A stretch of DNA of 64,000 nucleotides, from NCBI RefSeq assembly GCF_041914405.1, contig NZ_JAYSDK010000015.1, positions 1-64,000 on the forward strand, read 5' to 3'. A model generated the notes under the pieces. It was not told the origin of the DNA, did no database searches, and worked only from the letters and a program-made list of their open reading frames with translations. The translations under genes were made by a program, and so were the position numbers. This document shows, piece after piece, positions 56,765 through 64,000 of the stretch (its first letter is position 1; each line of letters starts with the position of its first letter). Origin of the DNA: Zoogloea sp041914405 (GTDB taxonomy: Bacteria; Pseudomonadota; Gammaproteobacteria; Burkholderiales; Rhodocyclaceae).

Positions 56765-57313
56765 ATGCGTCACTGGCTGGCCGCCGTGCTGTTCCTGATT
56801 TTGTCAGCAAGCCTGCTGAGTGGCTGCGGGTATCGGCAGATCCAGGCAGAAGATGAGCAGGTGCTGGCGGTCGCCTCCGAGTACATCGTGCTCAGTCAGC
56901 GGCGTGCCGACCAGGTACCCGGCTTGGTCCGGATTGTTCAGACCTACGCTCCCAACGAGCGCGAGGCGCTGGAGCGGGTCGGGAGCGCCCGTGCTGCCGT
57001 CTTGGCGCACATGCCTGCCAGCCCGGACGCCCTGGGCGGACCGGCTACCGTGATCGCGTTCTCCCAGGGCAATCTGGCCTTGTCTCGCGCCGTCGATGGC
57101 TTGTTGGCGATCTCAGAAAATTATCCGGCCCTCAAGGCTGATGCCGGTTTCCGCGACCTTCAGGCGCAGCTGGAGGAGGCCGGTGGGCGCATCGACGCAG
57201 TCCAGCTCCGCTATGCGGATGCGGTCAGGGCATACAACACGGAGATCGGTGTCTGGCCGAGCAGTCTGCTGGCCATGCTGATGGGGGCGAAGCCGAAGGC
57301 AGAGATCCGCTGA
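56765..57313 (+). CDS. LemA-family lipoprotein
   Basis: The 182-residue protein has lipobox LLSGC (about Cys21) and the LemA-like helical pattern (RRADQVPGLVRIVQTYAPNEREALERVGSARAAV, NLALSRAVDGLLAISENYPALKADAGFRDLQAQLEEAGGRID, YADAVRAYNTEIGVWPSSLLA). Canonical LemA proteins have an N-terminal helix; here it is a lipid anchor. Two TPM-domain proteins follow, a common association of unknown function. Confidence 0.88.
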   Translation: MRHWLAAVLFLILSASLLSGCGYRQIQAEDEQVLAVASEYIVLSQRRADQVPGLVRIVQTYAPNEREALERVGSARAAVLAHMPASPDALGGPATVIAFSQGNLALSRAVDGLLAISENYPALKADAGFRDLQAQLEEAGGRIDAVQLRYADAVRAYNTEIGVWPSSLLAMLMGAKPKAEIR

Positions 57314-57418
57314 ATGGGCGTAAGGTGTCGGGACATGTCCGGCCTGCCTCTTTCCTATGGGATCTGGCCTGGCTGGCATAACATGCATGAATAGCGACGT
57401 GTGAAGGAGGAGGGGCCT

Positions 57419-58270
57419 GTGCATCTTTTCGGATTGCTGAAACATTGTCTGATGGTCTTGCTGCTGCTATCCGCACTGCCGGTATCGGCGCTACCACTCG
57501 CTGGAGCAGAGATGGCCACGAGCGTGCCCGAGTTGACCGGCCGGGTGACCGACGAGTCCGGACTAATGCCTGCCGGGAATAAGGCTGCGCTCGAGAGCAA
57601 GCTCGAGAAGCTCGCCAAGGAGCGGGGTTTGCAGATCGGAGTCGTGTTGATTGCCTCACCGCAACCATACACCCTCGATGTTTACTGGGGCCGTGCCGTG
57701 ACAGCATGGCGCAATCGGTATACCGGCGGCAAGGATGGTGTGTTGCTGCTGATCGCCAAGAATGATGGACGGATCTTCGTCGATATCGGCCAGGGGCCCA
57801 GCGAGAAGGCCTATCGTGATGCAATGGGCGTGGCGGTGGACGTGATGGCGCCGCTGCTCCGTAAGGGGGACTACGCTGCAGGCCTCGATACCGGCATCAA
57901 TGCGCTGACTGTCGCCTTCGAGGCTGCGGGAAGGTCGCAGCAGCAACAACAAACTGCCGACACCCCGGTCCCGATGCCTTTGTTGTCGGTTGCCGACCAT
58001 CGCTGGTTGCTGGCGCTGGTCGTGGTCGTGCTGGTCGTGCGGAGGCTGGGTATGATCACCGGACGGATGCTGGCGGGGGCGCTGGGGGGCGGGGCCGTGT
58101 TCGTTCTGGCCTGGGAGCTGACCGCGCTGGCCTGGGTCGGTGCCGTATGCGCCGGTTTCGTTGCCCTGTTTGCGCTGGGTGGATCACCGGGTAATAGCAT
58201 GAAAGTCATCGGGCGCTCGACTGGCGGCAGCGCAGGCACGACTGGAGCATCTGGAGACTGGCTGCGATGA
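57419..58270 (+). CDS. TPM-domain membrane protein
   Basis: The 283-residue protein has a signal peptide, then a TPM domain (VPELTGRVTDESGLMPAGNKAALESKLEKLAKERGLQIGVVLIAS, GVLLLIAKNDGRIFVDIGQGPSEKAYRD). A Gln-rich linker leads into hydrophobic segments (about 196-265). Its C-terminus, with GGSPGNSMKVIGRSTGGSAGTTG, is shorter than the long Gly-rich tails common in the family. GTG 57419 follows GGAGGAGG at good spacing; an upstream GTG would place that site inside the gene. Its stop overlaps the next TPM gene. Confidence 0.85.
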   Translation: MHLFGLLKHCLMVLLLLSALPVSALPLAGAEMATSVPELTGRVTDESGLMPAGNKAALESKLEKLAKERGLQIGVVLIASPQPYTLDVYWGRAVTAWRNRYTGGKDGVLLLIAKNDGRIFVDIGQGPSEKAYRDAMGVAVDVMAPLLRKGDYAAGLDTGINALTVAFEAAGRSQQQQQTADTPVPMPLLSVADHRWLLALVVVVLVVRRLGMITGRMLAGALGGGAVFVLAWELTALAWVGAVCAGFVALFALGGSPGNSMKVIGRSTGGSAGTTGASGDWLR

Positions 58271-58764
58271 AACTGATGCAAACCCTCAAACATCTGTTTA
58301 CCCCTGCCTGGATGCGGGGCAGGGCCTTCTCGGCGGAGACTCTTTCAGCCATTGAGGTTGCGCTCGGAGAGTCCGAGAAATGGCATCGGGGGGAAATTCG
58401 CGTGGTCATCGAGGGCAGCCTCGGTCTGGCCGAACTGTGGCGCTACTCCAGCGCCAGGGCGCGGGCAGAAGAACTGTTTTCCCGCTTGCGGGTGTGGGAC
58501 ACGGAAGAGAATAACGGTGTGCTGATCTACATTCAGTGGCTCGACCACAAGGTGGAGGTGATCGCGGATCGCGGCCTCGCCACCCGGGTGCCACAGGCCG
58601 AATGGGACCAGCTCTGCCACCGCATGGACTATGCGTTCAGGGAGGGCGACTACCGGGGCGGGGCGGTGATGGCCGCCCGGGAACTGGGCTTGATCCTGGC
58701 CGCGCACTTCCCGGCTCCGGGCATCAATCCGGCGACCCTCCAAGACCGCCCGATTTTGCTCTGA
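58267..58764 (+). CDS. Second TPM-domain protein, no signal peptide
   Basis: The 165-residue protein is a TPM domain without signal peptide or membrane helix (FSAETLSAIEVALGESEKWHRGEIRVVIEG, RVWDTEENNGVLIYIQWLDHKVEVIADRGLATRVPQAEWDQLCHRM, REGDYRGGAVMAARELGLILAAHFPA). The family name refers to a plant thylakoid phosphatase-like fold; enzymatic activity in bacteria is unproven. It is translationally coupled to the preceding TPM gene (ATGA). It is probably cytoplasmic, while its partner is extracytoplasmic. Confidence 0.85.
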   Translation: MKLMQTLKHLFTPAWMRGRAFSAETLSAIEVALGESEKWHRGEIRVVIEGSLGLAELWRYSSARARAEELFSRLRVWDTEENNGVLIYIQWLDHKVEVIADRGLATRVPQAEWDQLCHRMDYAFREGDYRGGAVMAARELGLILAAHFPAPGINPATLQDRPILL

Positions 58765-59076
58765 TAGATTATCCAGCACCGCGCGCATCAGGCTGGAGGT
58801 AGCGTCCACTTCGAGGCTCGGGGCGCTATCGACCCGGATCATCCGCTCTCTGGCTCTTGTAGTTGCAGTTCTTCGCCGATGGTCCGGGCCAGCCGGGACT
58901 GCTCGTCCTGGCGTCGTTCCACCAGCAAGCCGCTGGCTCATGCTGAATGCCGCCACGCCGCCCAGCAGCGCATGGGCGCAGGTGAGGGCTGTCTTGGTGC
59001 GGTTTCGCTGAGGCTTTCCACACTGCTGCTTTAAAATCCCGGCTTTAGGTCCCCCAGGGTCCCAGGTTTGTCGAAC
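58765..59076. other. 312-bp gap between the second TPM gene and tadA
   Basis: No intact gene is supported. On the minus strand two short stretches look protein-like in different frames (LVERRQDEQSRLARTIGEEL and MIRVDSAPSLEVDATSSLM), which could be a frameshifted remnant or chance. TAAAAT at 59032-59037 is a plausible -10 for tadA. No terminator was seen. Confidence 0.4.
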
Positions 59077-59562
59077 ATGTCCCCCATCCTTTCCGAGCAG
59101 GACAGCGCGTTCATGCGCATGGCGATCGCGCTGGCCGAAGATGCCGGTCGCTGTGGCGAAGTCCCAGTCGGTGCGCTGATCGTCGGCCCCGATGGCCAGG
59201 TGATCGGACGTGGCTTCAATCAGCCGATCCTTCGCCACGATCCCACCTCCCACGCCGAAGTGATGGCCCTGCGGGATGCAGCAACGCGCCTCGGCAACTA
59301 CCGCCTGCCGGGCTGCACCCTGTACGTCACCCTGGAGCCCTGCGCGATGTGCGCGGGGGCGATCATGCATGCGCGTATCGGCCGGGTGGTCTTTGGTGCC
59401 CGTGACCCGAAGACGGGGGTTGCCGGTAGCGTAATCGATCTGTTTGCGGAGACACGCCTAAACCATCACGCCGCCATCGAGGGAGGAATCCTGGCTGATG
59501 AGTGCGGCGGCCTGTTGTCGAGTTTCTTTGCGGCCCGGCGCAAGCGGGTCATCGCGGGGTGA
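59077..59562 (+). CDS. tadA: tRNA-specific adenosine deaminase TadA
   Basis: TadA converts A34 of tRNA-Arg(ACG) to inosine. The 161-residue protein has the zinc and proton-shuttle motif HAE (59-61) and PCAMC (C89, C92) with AIMHARIGRVVFGARDPKTGVAGS. ATG 59077 was chosen; TTG 59068 would add three residues. The L,D-transpeptidase gene begins 4 nt after the stop. Confidence 0.97.
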   Translation: MSPILSEQDSAFMRMAIALAEDAGRCGEVPVGALIVGPDGQVIGRGFNQPILRHDPTSHAEVMALRDAATRLGNYRLPGCTLYVTLEPCAMCAGAIMHARIGRVVFGARDPKTGVAGSVIDLFAETRLNHHAAIEGGILADECGGLLSSFFAARRKRVIAG

Positions 59563-59565
59563 GGC

Positions 59566-60045
59566 GTGCGGATCCGAGTCGATGTTGCCAGCCAGACCCT
59601 GTCCCTGTTCGGGGACGACGGGGCCTGCGTCCGTCGCTATTCCGTGTCCACCGCAAAGAACGGCGTGGGCGAGGAGAAGGGGAGCCATTGCACACCGCGC
59701 GGCCGTCACGTCATCCGGGCGCGCATTGGTGCGGGCGCGCCGCTGGGCGCGGCTTTCCGCGGGCGGCGGCCGACCGGCGAGGTGTGGTCGGCGGAACTGG
59801 ATGAGGCCTCACCGGGGCGGGACTGGATCCTCACGCGGATTCTGTGGCTGTCCGGTCTGGAGCCGGGGCGGAACCGTCTAGGCCAGGTGGATTCGATGCA
59901 GCGCTACATCTACATCCATGGCACGCCGGACAGCGAGCCGATGGGGGTGCCGCTGTCCATCGGTTGCGTGCGCATGCGTAATCGCGACGTGGCGGAATTG
60001 TTCGATCTGGTAACGGCCGGCACACCGGTGGAGATCCACGAATGA
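59566..60045 (+). CDS. L,D-transpeptidase (YkuD) domain protein without signal peptide
   Basis: The 159-residue protein is almost entirely one YkuD domain. It starts RIRVDVASQTLSLFGDDG and ends with the catalytic motif HGTPDSEPMGVPLSIGCVRMRNRDVAELFDLV (Cys in SIGCVRM, His in IHGTPD). YkuD enzymes cross-link or modify peptidoglycan in the periplasm, yet no export signal is present. The start is GTG 59566. It lies between tadA and a GNAT gene whose start overlaps its stop (ATGA), so the three are probably one transcript. Confidence 0.88.
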   Translation: MRIRVDVASQTLSLFGDDGACVRRYSVSTAKNGVGEEKGSHCTPRGRHVIRARIGAGAPLGAAFRGRRPTGEVWSAELDEASPGRDWILTRILWLSGLEPGRNRLGQVDSMQRYIYIHGTPDSEPMGVPLSIGCVRMRNRDVAELFDLVTAGTPVEIHE

Positions 60046-60473
60046 ATGCCCGACCTGTGATCATGCTCCGGCTTGGCGATTGGAGCGAGCTGGCCGCCCA
60101 GGCGACGCCGATCCGCTTCCAGGTCTTTGTTGATGAGCAGCAGGTGCCGGCCGACATGGAGCTCGACGAGTTCGATGCGCTGTCGTGTCACGCACTGGCC
60201 CTGGCCGGCGAAGAGACCGTCGGGACTGGCCGTTTGCTGCCCGACGGCCACATCGGGCGCATGGCGGTGCGCGCCGACTGGCGCGGGCAGGGCGTGGGTG
60301 CTGCCCTGCTGCAAGCATTGATCGACGAGGCGGAGCGACGGGGCATGCGTCGGCTGGTACTGAGCGCGCAGACCCATGCGCTGGGTTTCTACACCCGCTT
60401 CGGTTTCGTGCCGGAAGGCGAGGTGTACGACGAGGCGGGACTGCCGCACCAGATGATGCTGCGCCAGAGCTAG
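60042..60473 (+). CDS. GNAT-family N-acetyltransferase (ElaA/YjcF-like)
   Basis: The 143-residue enzyme has IRFQVFVDEQQVPADMELDEFDALSCHALAL and the acetyl-CoA loop IGRMAVRADWRGQGVGAALLQALIDEA. QTHALGFYTRFGFVPEGEVYDEAGLPHQMM follows, the pattern of ElaA/YjcF-type acetyltransferases whose substrates are mostly unknown. It is coupled to the L,D-transpeptidase gene and converges on the hydrolase gene with a 4-nt overlap. Confidence 0.9.
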   Translation: MNARPVIMLRLGDWSELAAQATPIRFQVFVDEQQVPADMELDEFDALSCHALALAGEETVGTGRLLPDGHIGRMAVRADWRGQGVGAALLQALIDEAERRGMRRLVLSAQTHALGFYTRFGFVPEGEVYDEAGLPHQMMLRQS

Positions 60474-61156
60474 CTGGGTTCGGCCTTGTCGGCGTCAGCC
60501 GCGGCCGGCTGGCGGATGAGGTGGTGGTGGAACCAGTCGGCGGCCTTGGTGGCGGCCTCGTCCAGCGCACCGGGTTCGCGGAAATCCTCATCGGTGCCGG
60601 CGATGCTCCTCCAGTCCTTGGTGCAGGTCAGCAGATCGAAGGCTTGCCGGACGGCCTGCAGGCCGGTGTCCTTCTCGCCCACCACGAAGCGTGTCGGGCA
60701 AACGATCTGCCGTAGCGGCGAGATGCCGGCCAGGCCGGGGCGCCCGCCACGCAACACCAGCGCGTCGACTGCCATCGGCTCCTTCGACAGGGCACGCACC
60801 GCGGCGGCGCTGCCGGTGCCGCTGGCGACCAGCCCGATGGGAAGGGCGACGAGCGGCGGTTGATGGCGTAGCCATTCGAAAAGCAGGTTGATGCGTTGCC
60901 CGAGGAGCGGCGAGTTGTAGCGGGTGTCCGGGTCGCGGGTTTCTTCGTAATGGGTCAGCAGGTCGAAGATCAGCGTGGCGAAGCCGGCATCCTGCAGGCG
61001 CTTGGCGAAATGGGCCTCGCGGGATTCCCGATGATTGCCGACCGAGTTCTGGGCGATGAGGATCAGCCCCTCGGCATCGGGGGAATGGGCGAGCAGGGCT
61101 TCGAGCCAGATCGGGCCGGCGGCGATGCTTAGAGGGGTTTGACGCAGTTTCATCAT
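60470..61156 (-). CDS. Dienelactone-hydrolase-like alpha/beta hydrolase with degenerate active site
   Basis: The 228-residue protein follows the family pattern AEGLILIAQNSVGNHRESREAHFAKRLQDAGFATLIFDLLT and INLLFEWLRHQP. CPTRFVVGEKDTGLQAV retains the acidic residue. The nucleophile elbow, usually G-x-S-x-G, reads VASGTG. The catalytic His region, usually T-H-L-F-E-x-P-G, reads TDEDFREPG with no His. It may be inactive or use altered chemistry. The start is ATG 61156 or 61153, without a clear ribosome-binding site. Confidence 0.75.
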   Translation of the reverse strand: MMKLRQTPLSIAAGPIWLEALLAHSPDAEGLILIAQNSVGNHRESREAHFAKRLQDAGFATLIFDLLTHYEETRDPDTRYNSPLLGQRINLLFEWLRHQPPLVALPIGLVASGTGSAAAVRALSKEPMAVDALVLRGGRPGLAGISPLRQIVCPTRFVVGEKDTGLQAVRQAFDLLTCTKDWRSIAGTDEDFREPGALDEAATKAADWFHHHLIRQPAAADADKAEPS

Positions 61157-61222
61157 GGCAAAGCGTGTTCTTTGCTCAAAAGATGGCACGCCAGCTGGCG
61201 TCGGGCAAGGGAGCGCCGCGAC

Positions 61223-62296
61223 CTATTGGGTGTGAATGTGCACTGGGACACGGCGTGGGCCAAAAGCACCGTGGAATTCGCCGAAGCGGCCGGCCACTCG
61301 GTGCCCGCAACTTGAGCAGGCGCCGTGGGCATCGAGCCGGTAGGCGAGGATCGCATACCAGTCCCGTTCGATAACCGCCTGCCCACAGCCCGGACAGTAC
61401 GTGGAACTTCCTTCCGGATCATGCACGTTGCCGGTGTAGACGTAGTGTAGGCCGGCGTCCCGGGCGATCTGCCGAGCGCGGCGGAGGGTGGAAAGCGGGG
61501 TCGGCGGGATCTGGTCCAGCTTGTAGTCCGGGTGGAAGGCGGTGAAGTGCAGCGGGACGTCCGGGCCGAGTTCGGTTGCGACCCATTTCGATAGCGCGGT
61601 CACTTCCGCCTCGCTGTCGTTGAGGCCGGGGATCAGTAAGGTCGTGATCTCCACCCAAACCTGCGTCTCGTGGTGCAGATAGAGTAGGGTGTCGAGCACC
61701 GGTGCTAGATGGGCGCCGGTCTGATGCACATAGAAGTCTTCGGTGAAACCCTTCAGGTCGACGTTGGCCGCGTCCATTACCGCGTAGAAGTCTCGGCGGG
61801 CTTCAGGGCTGATGTAGCCCGCAGTCACCGCGACGGTGGCCAGCTGGCGGGCGTGGCAGGCCTCGGCGGTGTCCATCGCGTATTCGGCGAAGATCACCGG
61901 GTCGTTGTAGGTGAAGGCCACGCTGCGGCAGCCGTGGCTGGCGGCGGTGGCGGCGATGTCATCCGGTGAGGCGGCATCCATCAGCCGGTCCATGTCGCGG
62001 CTTTTGGATATGTCCCAATTCTGGCAGAACTTGCAGGCCAGATTGCAGCCCGCTGTGCCGAAGGAGAACACGCTGGAGCCCGGATAGAAGTGGTTCAGCG
62101 GCTTCTTCTCGATGGGGTCGATGCAGAAGCCGGAGCTGCGCCCGTAGGTGGTCAGCACCATCTTGCCGTCCACCATCTGGCGCACGAAGCAGGCGCCGCG
62201 CTGGCCTTCATGCAGGCGGCAGTCCCGCGGGCACAGGTCGCACTGGATGCGGCCACCGTCGATGGGATGCCAGTAACGGGCGGGATGGTCGGACAT
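61223..62296 (-). CDS. amrS: AmmeMemoRadiSam system radical SAM enzyme
   Basis: The 357-residue protein has an N-terminal Cys-rich segment (QCDLCPRDCRLHEGQRGAC) and the radical-SAM cluster motif C-x3-C-x2-C (C84, C88, C91). GMG-like SAM contacts and a C-terminal four-Cys zinc-ribbon-like segment (CPGCGQ...CSSCGH) complete it. It resembles pyruvate formate-lyase activating enzymes. It is 3 nt downstream of the AMMECR1 gene and 553 nt downstream of the MEMO gene, giving the complete AmmeMemoRadiSam trio. The substrate is unknown. Confidence 0.93.
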   Translation of the reverse strand: MSDHPARYWHPIDGGRIQCDLCPRDCRLHEGQRGACFVRQMVDGKMVLTTYGRSSGFCIDPIEKKPLNHFYPGSSVFSFGTAGCNLACKFCQNWDISKSRDMDRLMDAASPDDIAATAASHGCRSVAFTYNDPVIFAEYAMDTAEACHARQLATVAVTAGYISPEARRDFYAVMDAANVDLKGFTEDFYVHQTGAHLAPVLDTLLYLHHETQVWVEITTLLIPGLNDSEAEVTALSKWVATELGPDVPLHFTAFHPDYKLDQIPPTPLSTLRRARQIARDAGLHYVYTGNVHDPEGSSTYCPGCGQAVIERDWYAILAYRLDAHGACSSCGHRVAGRFGEFHGAFGPRRVPVHIHTQ

Positions 62297-62299
62297 GAT

Positions 62300-62863
62300 C
62301 TACTCCGTGTCGCTGCCCTCGTGCCATTTCTGGACCTGGTAACGGGCCAGCATCACGTTGGGGCCCCAGAAATCGGCTGGCAGGCGGGCCTTGCGCTTCA
62401 GCGCCGCCATGAAGTCGCGGGGATCGGGCAGTTGATCCCACACCTGGGGCAGAAAAGTGGCTTTCTGGCAGCCATTGAAAAAGATCACGCCGTCGCGGCC
62501 GGGAACCAGCTGGGCGAGGGCGTCGGCCTCATCGCTGAACTCCATAAATTCGGGCTCGCTGAGCAGTGACACCTCGACGCGGACCTGTCCAAATTCCCTG
62601 GCCGACAGCGGGGGAAAGCGCGGGTCGCGCAACGCGGCGGCTAACGCATTCTCACGCACGTCCTCGCCGAGGGCACGGTGGGCGTTGAGGCTGCCGATGC
62701 AGCCGCGCAACTCTCCATTGATCGTTAGAGTCACGAAGCTCGCCCCACGTTCCTTCAACTGTGGGTGGTCTGCCGGTGTGGGGGCAGGCTGGTCGAGGGC
62801 GTCGGCAATCGCCTTGCGGGCCTGGGCGAGCAGGACCGGGCCGAGGGGGTCAGTGGTGGGCAT
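62300..62863 (-). CDS. amrA: AmmeMemoRadiSam system protein A (AMMECR1 domain)
   Basis: The 187-residue protein has the AMMECR1 signature RGCIGSL (about 52-58) in FVTLTINGELRGCIGSLNAH, followed by ENALAAALRDPRFPPLSAREFGQVRVEVSLLS and GVIFFNGCQKATFLPQVWDQLP. The human homologue is linked to Alport-related disease, but no reaction is known. ATG 62863 lies inside the end of the MEMO gene (14-nt overlap), so production is coupled. Confidence 0.93.
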   Translation of the reverse strand: MPTTDPLGPVLLAQARKAIADALDQPAPTPADHPQLKERGASFVTLTINGELRGCIGSLNAHRALGEDVRENALAAALRDPRFPPLSAREFGQVRVEVSLLSEPEFMEFSDEADALAQLVPGRDGVIFFNGCQKATFLPQVWDQLPDPRDFMAALKRKARLPADFWGPNVMLARYQVQKWHEGSDTE

Positions 62864-63668
62864 GCTGGCGGTCCTCGGAAAAGGCGATCGACGCGTAACC
62901 GACCACGTGCTCCCGGTCGCCGGCGGTGTCACCCGAGTTTCGCAGGTCGAGCACGTGGGGCGTCAGGTGATGGCGGATGGCGGCGAGGAGCAGGCCGTTG
63001 ATCGCTCCGGCGCCACAGGCCTGTTCACCTTCCAGGCGGGCATCTAGTTGCCGGATCTGGGCAATGGTGGCCTTGTCGCGCAGCTGGGCCTGGCGGTAGG
63101 GGTGGTAATGGGACAGGTCGGAGCTGATGACGATCAGGGTTTCCGGGCCGCCCCACAGGGCTTCCAGTACTTTCGCCACAGTGTGCGGATCGACGTCGCC
63201 GACGGCGATCGGCAGGATCTCGAAGTGATCAAGGGTGGTCTGCAGAAAGGGCAGTTGTACTTCGATCGCGTGCTCGTCCGCGTGGGGGCGGTCGTCCACG
63301 ATCACCCCGGGCAGTTCGCGCGCCTTGAGCCACGCCTCCCGGTCCACTGCCACTGCGCCGAGGGGCGTCAGGAAGCTCTGCGCCGCCGGGATGGCCATGC
63401 CGCGTACCGCAACCCGGTGGGTGGGGCAGAGGATCAGTACGCGGCGGATCACGTCACGTCGTAGCGCGAGCTCGCTATAAGCGCTGGCTGCCACCGCACC
63501 GGAATAGACGTAGCCGGCGTGGGGAACAACCAGTGCTTTCGGCGCTTCGACGACTTCGGCGGGAATCGCTGCCGACAAAAAACCCGCTACCTGCGCGTGC
63601 AGGCTGTGGGGATCCGCAGGGTAGAACATGCCGGCAACCGCCGGCAGACGTTGGGATGCGTGAGCCAT
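62850..63668 (-). CDS. amrB: AmmeMemoRadiSam system protein B (MEMO-like)
   Basis: The 272-residue protein has the MEMO core RLPAVAGMFYPADPHSLHAQV. Residues matching the MEMO1 metal/active site are His50 (VPHAGYVYSG), His84 (CPTHRV), His187 (SSDLSHYHPY) and Cys218 (QACGAGAI). The fold is related to LigB-type dioxygenases. ATG 63668 has GAAGGA upstream; ATG 63704 would overlap the preceding stop (TAATG) and add 12 residues, so either may be used. Confidence 0.92.
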   Translation of the reverse strand: MAHASQRLPAVAGMFYPADPHSLHAQVAGFLSAAIPAEVVEAPKALVVPHAGYVYSGAVAASAYSELALRRDVIRRVLILCPTHRVAVRGMAIPAAQSFLTPLGAVAVDREAWLKARELPGVIVDDRPHADEHAIEVQLPFLQTTLDHFEILPIAVGDVDPHTVAKVLEALWGGPETLIVISSDLSHYHPYRQAQLRDKATIAQIRQLDARLEGEQACGAGAINGLLLAAIRHHLTPHVLDLRNSGDTAGDREHVVGYASIAFSEDRQHAHH

Positions 63669-63703
63669 GATTTCCTTCAATGCGACAGGCTTGTCTGATT
63701 CCA

Positions 63704-64000
63704 TTATAGGGAGGTGTGCAGCAACCAACCGATCCCGGCACCCAGCCCGGCTCCGACGACCAGCATGCCGACGAGGACACGCCGGCCGAGTGCTTGCCCC
63801 CCGAGGGCGAAGGCCAGTCCGGCCTTGAAGGCCAGGTTCGCCAGCATCGCCAGCAGGATGGCGATTGCAGATGGCAGCAGTTCGAGTTTGCCGATGTTGA
63901 GCAGGCGGAGTGTCGACAGGGTGATGGCGTCCACATCGGTGAGGCCCGAGGCGAAGGCCAGCAGGTAGAGGCCGCCTTGCCCCGCAATGTCCGACAGCCA
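63704..64000 (-). CDS. MgtC/SapB-related DUF4010 membrane protein, 3' part
   Basis: The last 98 codons of a gene that begins beyond the window end. The segment has LYLLAFASGLTDVDAITLSTLRLL, matching the DvDAi motif at the end of DUF4010 proteins, then helices LLPSAIAILLAMLANLAFKAGLAFALG and VLVGMLVVGAGLGAGIGWLL. Such proteins are predicted inner-membrane transport or sensor proteins of unknown function. It lies immediately upstream of the MEMO gene on the same strand and may be cotranscribed. Confidence 0.75.
   Translation of the reverse strand, partial: WLSDIAGQGGLYLLAFASGLTDVDAITLSTLRLLNIGKLELLPSAIAILLAMLANLAFKAGLAFALGGQALGRRVLVGMLVVGAGLGAGIGWLLHTSL

Noticed and set aside
58345..59370. 341-codon minus-strand frame across the second TPM gene and tadA
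   Set aside because: It overlaps two genes with clear family motifs. Only the gap portion (58765-59076) was kept as a possible remnant.

Overview
This is a GC-rich, densely coded chromosomal window with no insertion sequences, phage genes or CRISPR arrays. Gene content and order suggest a betaproteobacterium, probably Rhodocyclales (Azospira/Dechloromonas-like). The pointers are tRNA-Asp before ppiD-fabI, exbBD-lpxK-ycaR-kdsB-adk, the long ndk-to-purA cluster, cbb3 oxidase assembly genes, C4-dicarboxylate sensing and an FNR-type site. The taxonomic placement is inference; no rRNA is present.

Layout. 1-5.4 kb: tRNA-Asp end, ppiD, fabI and an orphan family-5 solute-binding lipoprotein. 5.4-10.9 kb: a leftward cluster of diheme peroxidase, porin, FMN-binding protein, ApbE flavin transferase and a 4-TM membrane protein, headed by a large palindrome. 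11-16.4 kb: LexA-controlled orphan dnaE2, sodB behind an IscR-like site, and xseA. 16.6-22.4 kb: exbB-exbD-lpxK-ycaR-kdsB-adk, a phosphofructokinase with mixed donor signature, and a PEBP protein. 22.4-33.2 kb: murJ, accA-tilS, dctS-dctR divergent from dctP, ccoI-ccoS, and then a probable FNR-activated small RNA.

33.3-48.8 kb: a long rightward housekeeping run, ndk-rlmN-pilW-rodZ-ispG-hisS-yfgM-bamB-der-hfq-hflX-hflK-hflC-DUF2065-hisZ-purA, with many overlapping start/stop codons. 48.9-54.1 kb: a leftward run of ppiC-type isomerase, bolA, yciI, yciB, a truncated globin overlapping a persulfide dioxygenase, and a two-component pair. 54.3-60.5 kb: a small exported protein, tsaB-rimI-UDG, LemA, two TPM-domain proteins, tadA, a signal-less L,D-transpeptidase and a GNAT enzyme. 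60.5-64 kb: a degenerate alpha/beta hydrolase and the AmmeMemoRadiSam trio (radical SAM, AMMECR1, MEMO) next to a DUF4010 membrane protein cut by the window end.

Most worth following: the family-4 uracil-DNA glycosylase whose N-terminus resembles the clamp-loader-binding peptide of DNA polymerase III psi (HolD), the FNR-site-driven small RNA after ccoS, the ApbE/FMN-binding cluster in which ApbE lacks an export signal, and the complete AmmeMemoRadiSam cluster of unknown function.
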